Shown: piece by piece, positions 1 through 4,916 of the stretch
How the letters are laid out: every line of letters begins with the position of its first letter
Position numbering within the stretch: position 1 is the first letter of the stretch
Origin: Rickettsiales bacterium
Lineage (GTDB): Bacteria; Pseudomonadota; Alphaproteobacteria; Rs-D84
Direction of reading: 5' to 3'
DNA length: 9,293 nucleotides
NCBI GenBank assembly: GCA_031263295.1
Contig: JAISGC010000002.1
Location: 1-9,293 of the forward strand
Notes under the pieces: model-generated
The model's input: the letters and a program-made list of their open reading frames with translations, nothing else
Database searches by the model: none
Told to the model about the DNA's origin: nothing
Program-made: the position numbers and the translations under genes

Positions 1-24
1 CCCCGACGCGGCGATTTTTACCTG

Positions 25-2619
25 CTACCCCCCCCCCCCCCGCGGTACCTTCGTCATATCATACAGATTTGGGGTTGGGGTGCCGTAGCAGTTGCCGGGA
101 TTACTGACAGAGCCCGGACAGGTGCATTTATTATCGGTGTTGAGCGCGGAACCTATCGGGCAGGCCTGGTCTTCGTCGTTTATGGCGCGCTGATTTGAGC
201 CGTCCGCCGACGCGGCGTAGCATCCGGGCTGGCCGTTCGTGCGGTTGTCCGGCTGGCGCCCGCCGTTCTGCCAGCAGCTGCAAATCCCCCACGACTGCGT
301 GTCGATGCTGCGGTCGTATCCGTTCGGGCACATATTCTGCACCTGATCCGTGACGCCGTAATCGGTCGCAATCTCTGAATAGCTCGAATTGCTCGTGCCG
401 ATTATCGACTGGCACGGCGTCAGTCCGCCGCAGATGGAGTTGGAAGCGATCGAACGGCGCGTGCAATAATTTATCGGCGATATGTATCTCCATTCGATGA
501 ACGAGCCCGAATAGTTCAGGCAGTCGGTCGTCAGCTTTCCGATTATAATATTATAGACCTCGGTCGCGACGCCCGTCTCGCGGAAATTATTCAGGTTCAG
601 GTATTCGCTTATCGGCGATCCGGATCCCGGCAGATTCTTTTTCAAGGTCCCGTATTCGAATACCGGCTTGCCGCCTTCCGTTCCGGTCATCTTGTCCGTG
701 CCGCCGAATATTTTCTCCAACTGCTCGGGCGACCCCGCGCAGTTCGCGATGCTTTTGAGCTGGCGCGCGCAGGGCGACAAGACCTTGGACTTGTCCTCGT
801 CCGCGTAAAGCGCGAACCAGTCGAAGGCCTGGCCCGCCTTGAACAGCCCCGACGCGGGATTATAGAAATTGTTGTATCCCGCGCCGCCGTAAGAGTCGAA
901 GCATTCTTTCACCACATTGCGGCAGGTCGTCGAAATATCTTTGCTGTCGATTTGCGCGATGTATTCCGAGACTATATTTTCGCCGAACAATTTGTCGCAG
1001 CTTTTGACATAGCTCTCGCACAATTGCCCCGTCAGCGCGATGGTCTCGGGCTGCAAGGCCGCGCCCGACACATCGGTTATGTCCTTCATAAAGTCCGTGA
1101 CGGATTTTTTTCCGTCGACATAGCATTCGCGAACAAAATCGAAGCATCCGCGCTTTATCTCGTCGACCTTGGCGGCCTGGGCGTAGTGGATCTCCAACAT
1201 CGCCTTGTCGAGATAGTCGCTCCAAACCTGGGCCGAAATCTCGACGCATTTATCGAGCGCGGGCTCGGCGAACTTTTTATTTCTGGATGTGAAGTTCTGC
1301 ACGAACTGGCGGTTCGCCGGAATGAGCGCGAGCTTTTGATCCGCGATCGCTATGCCCGAATCGAACGCGAGCAGCTCGGCCAGCTCGTAGAAGTTCGCGA
1401 CGCCCGCGAAAGGCCGGCCGGTATCCTTGTCGATGAACTCGCCGTTGTCCAGACACTTGTTATAGTCGGGCCCGCAGACCTGCGGATCTTTTATCGCGGT
1501 CTCGACCGCATTCAGGCATTCGGTCGCCGACGCGCTGTTGTGATTCTGGCGATTTTCCACGCGCGCGAGGCCCAGCATCGCCTCGGACTCCTTGACGGCG
1601 GCGTTCATCTTCGCGCGGTTTTCGGTTATCATTTTTCCGACGGTTCCGCAGTCGTTTTCGACCGACATCAGATATGCCGTGACCGCGCGCTGCAACCCGT
1701 CGTCGGTGCAACTCGACCGCACGACATTCCGGCATTGGCCATAGATTGATTTGTAAAGCGCCTCGCCGTTGTATGACGCGATGAGTTGCCCGTTGTCGTT
1801 TGCGCCGAAGGCGTCCTGATTGAACGAAACGCTGTTGAGTTTTTCCAAGGAGCCGCCCGCGACCTTGGTTTCGCCCGCGCCGCTGATGGAGTTCATAATC
1901 GCGGCCAACAGGCGCTTGCTCGCGGATTTGTCGTCGCCCATCGCGGTCTCGCCCTCGGTGGCGTTCCGCATCGCCGCGGCTTGCTTGGCGGTCAGCCCGA
2001 CCGCGTCGAGACCGCTGTTGAACTCGTTGATTTTTTCGGCCGCCGATTCGAGAAGTTTCTGTTGCTCGTCGAGCTCGTATATTTTATCGCTGCAAGAGCA
2101 CCGCCGGTATTTTTCATTTTTCTGCGCGCAGAACTGGTCCATGCAGGCATAGTATGCGTTCTTGCATTTCTCGTATGCGGCGCCGGTTTTTGTCGAAGCG
2201 GTCGTCGCGACGGCATCGTCCGCCGCCGCCCGCGCGACGATTGTCCTTTGCAGCTGCACCGGCGCTGGCCTGCCTGATTTTTCTGGCAGAGCATTTCCGC
2301 CCGCCGCCATTCCCCGCCTTGGCGGGGTGGCATCGACGGCGCTTCGCGCCGTCGATGACGGGGCGGGTTGCCCGCGCGCCGCAGTATTTTTCTGCGTCGC
2401 CTGCGTCGCCGCCGCGCGCGCGGCCACGCTGGTCTTGCGCGTCGCGGGCGCGTTCACAATCGCCGCCCGCGATTGAACGGATTTAGTTTGAGTTGCAGTT
2501 TGAGTTTGAGTGCGCGGCGCGGTTGTCGAATCATTTGCGCGATTGCGCACGCCGGTTCTATCCGTCGCGCCCCACGCCGGCAGTGCAATCATCGTCAAAA
2601 AAATCAGAACCCTCTTCAC
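25..2619 (-). CDS. Large secreted Cys-rich protein of unknown function (864 aa)
   Basis: I do not recognise the family. The start is GTG at 2617-2619, with an in-frame TGA two codons upstream (2623-2625), so it cannot begin earlier in this frame; no Shine-Dalgarno is visible. Residues 1-18 form a signal peptide (KR, a hydrophobic VLIFLTMIALPAW core, cleavage near WGA), so export is likely. Residues 20-148 are low complexity, rich in Ala, Thr, Gln and Arg. The mature part has many paired cysteines: C152, C159, C164, C174 and C176 spaced x6/x4/x9/x1, then repeated C-x6/7-C helices such as CRNVVRSSC (296), CFDFVREC (492), CESYVKSC (534) and CRNVVKEC (566). The C-terminus has two CPxG...CxC units (from C764 and from C820). 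This fits a disulfide-stabilised periplasmic or surface protein. The last codons are a poly-G tract ending in TAG, so the C-terminus may vary. Coding is well supported; function is not. Confidence 0.85.
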   Translation of the reverse strand: MKRVLIFLTMIALPAWGATDRTGVRNRANDSTTAPRTQTQTATQTKSVQSRAAIVNAPATRKTSVAARAAATQATQKNTAARGQPAPSSTARSAVDATPPRRGMAAGGNALPEKSGRPAPVQLQRTIVARAAADDAVATTASTKTGAAYEKCKNAYYACMDQFCAQKNEKYRRCSCSDKIYELDEQQKLLESAAEKINEFNSGLDAVGLTAKQAAAMRNATEGETAMGDDKSASKRLLAAIMNSISGAGETKVAGGSLEKLNSVSFNQDAFGANDNGQLIASYNGEALYKSIYGQCRNVVRSSCTDDGLQRAVTAYLMSVENDCGTVGKMITENRAKMNAAVKESEAMLGLARVENRQNHNSASATECLNAVETAIKDPQVCGPDYNKCLDNGEFIDKDTGRPFAGVANFYELAELLAFDSGIAIADQKLALIPANRQFVQNFTSRNKKFAEPALDKCVEISAQVWSDYLDKAMLEIHYAQAAKVDEIKRGCFDFVRECYVDGKKSVTDFMKDITDVSGAALQPETIALTGQLCESYVKSCDKLFGENIVSEYIAQIDSKDISTTCRNVVKECFDSYGGAGYNNFYNPASGLFKAGQAFDWFALYADEDKSKVLSPCARQLKSIANCAGSPEQLEKIFGGTDKMTGTEGGKPVFEYGTLKKNLPGSGSPISEYLNLNNFRETGVATEVYNIIIGKLTTDCLNYSGSFIEWRYISPINYCTRRSIASNSICGGLTPCQSIIGTSNSSYSEIATDYGVTDQVQNMCPNGYDRSIDTQSWGICSCWQNGGRQPDNRTNGQPGCYAASADGSNQRAINDEDQACPIGSALNTDNKCTCPGSVSNPGNCYGTPTPNLYDMTKVPRGGGG
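28..41. repeat. Homopolymer tract, 14 C (poly-G on the coding strand)
   Basis: Fourteen consecutive C on the plus strand read as GG plus four GGG codons immediately before the TAG stop of the secreted protein. Tracts this long are prone to slippage. Losing one G would end the protein after Gly-Ser-Arg at a TAA. Gaining one G would bypass TAG and stay open to the window edge. The tract is seen directly; its exact length may be affected by sequencing or assembly error. Confidence 0.9.
2312..2363 (+). repeat. Modular palindromic element inside the secreted-protein gene
   Basis: Two adjacent hairpins: CCCCGCC (2312-2318), loop TT, GGCGGGG (2321-2327); then a perfect 12-bp stem 2331-2342 / 2346-2357 with loop TTC. 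The flanks GGGGTGGCAT (2324-2333) and ATGACGGGG (2355-2363) are identical to those of the intergenic copy at 3083-3145 read on its minus strand, while the stem between them is different. The element is read in frame on the opposite strand and encodes about residues 86-103, in the low-complexity region after the signal peptide. It resembles Rickettsia palindromic elements in behaviour; no homology to them is claimed. Confidence 0.75.
2481..2510. repeat. Five tandem hexamers within the secreted-protein gene
   Basis: Five consecutive 6-bp units with consensus TTTGAG on the plus strand (CTCAAA on the coding strand), three exact and two with two differences. They encode residues 37-46 as alternating Thr-Gln with one Ala and one Lys. 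Because the period is a multiple of three, unit gain or loss keeps the frame. Confidence 0.8.
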
Positions 2620-2680
2620 GATTCAAGTCTAGCAATTTACGCTGATTTCGAGCAAGAAGAAAAACACTCCGCGCGGTGTT

Positions 2681-2724
2681 CCCCTCCTTTGGAGGGGTGC
2701 CCCGCGAAGCGGGGCGGGGTGGTG
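2681..2724 (+). repeat. Modular palindromic element, left intergenic copy
   Basis: CCCCTCC (2681-2687), loop TTT, GGAGGGG (2691-2697); then TG, the variable stem CCCCGC (2700-2705), loop GAA, GCGGGG (2709-2714); then CGGGGTGGTG (2715-2724). It has the same layout as the copies at 3083-3145 and 2312-2363 but the shortest inner stem. Confidence 0.75.
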
Positions 2725-2755
2725 CGTCAGTCTTGTAGGGTATAAAAACCAAAAC

Positions 2756-2778
2756 AAAAAATCTCAACGAGATTTTTT
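2756..2778 (-). terminator. Possible intrinsic terminator inside the repeat region
   Basis: A perfect 10-bp stem (2756-2765 / 2769-2778) with a 3-nt loop begins with six A and ends with six T, so it has terminator form on both strands. On the minus strand it would stop transcripts leaving ihfA before the secreted-protein gene. It lies about 390 bp past the ihfA stop and is also one of the variable hairpins of the repeat, so its role as a terminator is uncertain. Confidence 0.4.
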
Positions 2779-2781
2779 GTC

Positions 2782-2801
2782 ATTCCCGCGAAAGCGGGAA
2801 T
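2782..2801. repeat. Short palindrome, ATTCCC...GGGAAT type, left copy
   Basis: Stem ATTCCCGC (2782-2789), loop GAAA, GCGGGAAT (2794-2801). The form matches the ATTCCC-N-GGGAAT palindromes common between genes of Proteobacteria, such as Neisseria dRS3. An inverted copy lies at 3009-3028, and both are preceded by TTTGTC when read outward from the composite's ends. Confidence 0.75.
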
Positions 2802-3008
2802 CCGAGTCAGCGAGAACGAGCCGAAGGCGAAGTTCGAGCGCAGTTTTTGCGAAGTGTCGCAGACACAAGCAAAAACGAGAACGAGGATACGCACAGGCGG
2901 CGAAGCCGCCGAGCGAATAGGGTTCTAAACCTTACATTCAGCTACTACTTGTTTTCACAATTACATTTGTATGTGAAACAAGTTTGTTGTTATAAGGCTT
3001 AAAGCCCT

Positions 3009-3028
3009 ATTCCCGCCTGCGCGGGAAT
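3009..3028. repeat. Short palindrome, ATTCCC...GGGAAT type, right copy
   Basis: Stem ATTCCCGC (3009-3016), loop CTGC, GCGGGAAT (3021-3028). It is the inverted counterpart of 2782-2801 and is directly followed by a 9-bp stem (3030-3038 / 3042-3050, loop TTC), which takes the place of the different hairpin at 2756-2778 on the left side. Confidence 0.75.
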
Positions 3029-3082
3029 GACAAACCACTTCGTGGTTTGTTTTGGTTTTGGCAGTGTTGCGCTTCGCCACCA

Positions 3083-3145
3083 CCCCGTCATTTTTTGCTG
3101 GGGTCGATGACCCCCGCAAAAAATGCCACCCCTCCAAAGGAGGGG
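3083..3145 (-). repeat. Modular palindromic element, right intergenic copy
   Basis: On the minus strand: CCCCTCC, TTT, GGAGGGG (3145-3129), then GGCAT leading into a long stem (3089-3105 / 3109-3125, 16 of 17 pairs, loop GAT on the plus strand), then ATGACGGGG (3091-3083). The flanks are identical to the copy at 2312-2363 inside the secreted-protein gene; the stem sequence is unrelated. Confidence 0.75.
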
Positions 3146-3163
3146 AACACCGCGCTTTGCGCA

Positions 3164-3445
3164 TCAACCTCTCAACTCCCCCTTGAAACTCTCCGCGGCG
3201 CGGAACGACGGGACGCGGCGGGCGGCGATGACCGCGGGGCGGCCGGTTTTCGGATTGCGGCCCATTCTTTCCGCCTTGTCGCGCAAAACGAATGTTCCGA
3301 AATTCGTGATTTTTATTTCTTCACCGCGCCGCAGCGCGTCCCGCATCTCGCCGAAGACTATATCGACGACGCGGCCCGCCTCGGCTATATCGAAGCCGAA
3401 GTTTTTATTTATATGTTTGGCAAAGTCCGCGCGAGTGATTGTCAT
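3164..3445 (-). CDS. ihfA: Integration host factor, alpha subunit (HU/IHF family, 93 aa)
   Basis: A small DNA-bending protein that, in characterised bacteria, pairs with IHF-beta to bend DNA for transcription, recombination and replication. The DNA-binding arm carries GRNPKTG at residues 62-68, with Pro65 at the intercalating position, followed by the IHF-alpha-like IAARRVPSF. The N-terminal helices (ITRADFAKHINKNFGF) are typical of the family. The length is close to the usual 95-100 residues. I chose the ATG at 3445 because family similarity begins there; it overlaps the fabH stop as ATGA (3442-3445), so translation is probably coupled and no separate ribosome-binding site is evident. IHF-alpha is preferred over HU or IHF-beta because of the ARRV segment and the position after fabH. 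The stop is followed 9 bp later by the composite repeat. Confidence 0.88.
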   Translation of the reverse strand: MTITRADFAKHINKNFGFDIAEAGRVVDIVFGEMRDALRRGEEIKITNFGTFVLRDKAERMGRNPKTGRPAVIAARRVPSFRAAESFKGELRG

Positions 3446-4380
3446 ATCCGAATCAAAACGCTGCCCCAGGTCAGGCCGCTTCCGAAGGCGGGATACATAA
3501 TCAAATCGCCGCGCTTGATTTTTCCGTTGTCCATCGCCCACGCCATGGCCAGCATACCGGACGCCGCCGAGGTGTTGCCGTGCAGATCGACCGTCGTGAT
3601 GACTTTGTCAATCGGAAAGCCGAGGCGCTCGGCGCCGGACTGAATTATTCGGATGTTCGCCTGGTGCGGAACAATCCAGTCTATGTCGTCCGCGGCGATG
3701 CCCGCGTGGTCCATAATAAATCTGGCGGCGTCGGGCATATACTGCACCGCGCGCTTATAGGTCTCGGGGCCGTTCATAGAAATCTTGTGGTCCGCGGTTC
3801 CGTGCAGAATCCCAAAGTCTTTGCCGTCAGAAAACACGACCGAATCGACGATGCCCGAAAAATTGCTGCTGCTCGCCTCGAAAATCATGGCGGCCGCGCC
3901 GTCCCCGAACAAGACCGCCGTGTTGCGGTCGGTCATATCGACCAAGCGCGACATTTTCTCCGCGCCGATAATCAGAATCCGTTTGTGCATTCCGGCGCTG
4001 AAAAAAGCGCGCGCCGAATGCATCGCGAAAATCGCGCCGGTGCACGCGCCCTTGACATCGAACGCCGGAATGTTCGCCGCGGCGCCGAGCATTCCCGACA
4101 CCTGAACCGCGACGGATGGAAAGTCCAATTCGGCCGTGCAATTCGCCGCGATTATCATATCGATATCGTCGATTTTTAACTTCGCGTTTTCCAACGCGCG
4201 CCGCGCGGCCGTCGCCGCCATATCCGCGACGGACTCGTCCGCGCGGGCCCAGTGGCGCTCCTTCATTCCGGTGCGCGAAACAATCCATTCGTCGCTGGTG
4301 TCCATAACCTTGGCGAAGTCCGCGTTCGTCATAATCTTTTCCGGCAGGTATGTCCCATAGCCGACAAGTCTGTTGCCCAT
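3442..4380 (-). CDS. fabH: 3-oxoacyl-ACP synthase III (FabH, 312 aa)
   Basis: Condenses acetyl-CoA with malonyl-ACP to start type II fatty-acid synthesis in the cytoplasm. The thiolase-fold catalytic triad is complete: Cys113 in GACTGA, His239 in VPHQAN and Asn269 in HGNTSAAS. Other family marks are the N-terminal GYGTYLPE, the SRTGMKERH segment (35-43), FGDGAAAM (158-165) and a C-terminal FGSGLTWGS. At 312 residues it matches the usual 310-330. The frame stays open to 4803, but the extra N-terminal part only shadows the 80-aa gene in another frame and family similarity begins at the ATG at 4380. The Shine-Dalgarno is poor. The gene follows a tandem-hexamer hairpin and probably shares the promoter at 4772-4800. 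It overlaps ihfA by 4 bp. plsX, often upstream in alphaproteobacteria, is absent here. Confidence 0.95.
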   Translation of the reverse strand: MGNRLVGYGTYLPEKIMTNADFAKVMDTSDEWIVSRTGMKERHWARADESVADMAATAARRALENAKLKIDDIDMIIAANCTAELDFPSVAVQVSGMLGAAANIPAFDVKGACTGAIFAMHSARAFFSAGMHKRILIIGAEKMSRLVDMTDRNTAVLFGDGAAAMIFEASSSNFSGIVDSVVFSDGKDFGILHGTADHKISMNGPETYKRAVQYMPDAARFIMDHAGIAADDIDWIVPHQANIRIIQSGAERLGFPIDKVITTVDLHGNTSAASGMLAMAWAMDNGKIKRGDLIMYPAFGSGLTWGSVLIRI

Positions 4381-4401
4381 AACAAATATCTTTTTTAGTA
4401 A

Positions 4402-4495
4402 AGGATCAGGACTAGGATTAGGACTAGGAGTGGCTCGTGGCGACGCTGTGGCGCGACAACAAGCACCTCCTAGTCCTAATCCTAGTCCTAATCCT
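4402..4495. repeat. Hairpin with tandem-hexamer arms between the 80-aa gene and fabH
   Basis: A 29-bp inverted repeat (4402-4430 / 4467-4495) with one mismatch and a 36-nt loop. The left arm is four AGGAYY units plus AGGAG; the right arm is the complementary CTARTC series. The loop contains CTGTGGCGCGACAA (4446-4459), which on the minus strand matches the core of the enolase-end element at 13 of 14 bases. The right edge is TAAAAT (4495-4500), touching the stop codon of the 80-aa gene. The element fills the space before fabH. Confidence 0.85.
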
Positions 4496-4499
4496 AAAA

Positions 4500-4742
4500 T
4501 TATTTTTTCTTCGCGCCGGGAACCTTGATGACGCCCGCGGGAACCAAGAAATCTATGGCCGCCCAAATCAGCGACGCCAGGCCGAGCCATACGGATCCGA
4601 ATATCGTCCCGACGACCGCGACCGCGCGGATGGACTGCGCGTTGTTTCCCTTTTTCAGCACCGAAATGACGATCGCCGCCAAGTTCAGCACCACCGCCAG
4701 AACGATCCAAGTCGCCCAGGCATTGTTTAACGATATGTTCAT
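4500..4742 (-). CDS. Small two-helix membrane protein of unknown function (80 aa)
   Basis: I do not recognise this protein. It has two hydrophobic segments, about residues 9-29 and 41-67, joined by a short positively charged loop (KKGNNAQSIR) and followed by a basic tail ending in KKK. Charge is present in both the loop and the tail, so topology is unclear. Coding is supported by a strong Shine-Dalgarno (AAGGAG, about 7 nt before the ATG at 4742) and by a near-consensus promoter upstream. It is the first gene of a likely transcript with fabH and ihfA. A link to lipid metabolism would only be inference from position. Confidence 0.75.
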   Translation of the reverse strand: MNISLNNAWATWIVLAVVLNLAAIVISVLKKGNNAQSIRAVAVVGTIFGSVWLGLASLIWAAIDFLVPAGVIKVPGAKKK

Positions 4743-4771
4743 CGTTATCTCCTTTTTTGTTGGATGGCCGA

Positions 4772-4800
4772 ATTGTATCGGAGAGCAGGGCGGATTGCAA
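4772..4800 (-). promoter_or_regulatory. Sigma70-like promoter for the 80-aa gene, fabH and ihfA
   Basis: The -35 is TTGCAA (4795-4800), the spacer 17 bp, and the -10 TACAAT (4772-4777). The predicted start near 4765 leaves a leader of about 22 nt that contains the AAGGAG ribosome-binding site. It is the best promoter match in the window. Confidence 0.7.
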
Positions 4801-4805
4801 CAATA

Positions 4806-4885
4806 ATTTTAATGACTAATGACTAATAACTAATGCCTAATTACTAATTTCCGCTCATTAGAAATTAGTCATTAGTCATTAAAAT
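4806..4885. repeat. Hairpin with tandem-heptamer arms downstream of ppdK
   Basis: The outer arms 4806-4827 and 4864-4885 are a perfect 22-bp inverted repeat. The left side is six consecutive heptamers of form TAATNNC (4810-4851); the right side is the complementary NNNATTA form, four units from 4854. An inner stem 4843-4851 / 4861-4869 is a perfect 9 bp with a 9-nt loop, an alternative fold to the full-length arms. The right edge TAAAAT (4880-4885) runs into the A-tract of the ppdK terminator. Confidence 0.88.
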
Positions 4886-4916
4886 AAAAAATGCCCCGAA
4901 GGGGCATTTTTTATTT
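4882..4916 (-). terminator. Intrinsic terminator of ppdK overlapping its stop codon
   Basis: A perfect 16-bp stem (4882-4897 / 4901-4916) with a 3-nt loop. The minus-strand transcript reads GCCCC-TTC-GGGGC followed by ATTTTTTATTTT, a classic GC stem and U-tract. The TAA stop of ppdK (4911-4913) lies inside the stem. Confidence 0.85.

Larger units (their letters stand above)
2671..3155. repeat. Composite nested inverted-repeat region (about 485 bp)
   Basis: This region fills nearly all of the 544-bp gap between ihfA and the secreted-protein gene; no gene was found in it. The outer arms 2671-2699 and 3127-3155 are a perfect 29-bp inverted repeat, each also containing its own small hairpin. Inward, in mirrored order, are CGGGGTGGTG (2715-2724 versus 3083-3086 and beyond), an ACCAAAACAAA block (2748-2758 and its complement near 3047-3057), a variable hairpin, a TTTGTCATTCCCGCG block, an 18-bp arm (2916-2933 / 2994-3011, 15 of 18 matching), and an apex stem (2947-2959 / 2972-2983, 12 bp with one bulge). 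The left half holds about 115 extra bases (2802-2915) with two further hairpins (2843-2876 and 2896-2910). Confidence 0.85.

Noticed and set aside
952..1749. Plus-strand open frame of 265 codons within the secreted-protein gene
   Set aside because: No ribosome-binding site or known motif seen; the minus-strand frame has a signal peptide and ordered Cys pairs, so this is its shadow.
2626..2655. Promoter for the secreted-protein gene (TTGCTC, 18 bp, TAGACT)
   Set aside because: Both boxes are poor matches and the implied leader would be almost absent, so it is not called.
3129..3145. Terminator directly after ihfA (CCCCTCC-TTT-GGAGGGG followed by a T-run on the minus strand)
   Set aside because: The T-run starts 5 nt after the stem and belongs to the next repeat stem; better explained as part of the modular palindrome.
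3439..4179. Long plus-strand open frame opposite fabH (246 codons)
   Set aside because: Rich in Arg, His and Val without any recognisable motif; it is the antisense shadow of a well-identified gene in GC-rich DNA.
3442..4803. A longer FabH form starting at 4803
   Set aside because: The extra 141 residues are the 80-aa gene and the hexamer hairpin read in the wrong frame; family similarity starts at the ATG at 4380.
4806..4885. CRISPR-like array
   Set aside because: Units are 7 bp with no spacers and form an inverted pair; no cas genes nearby.
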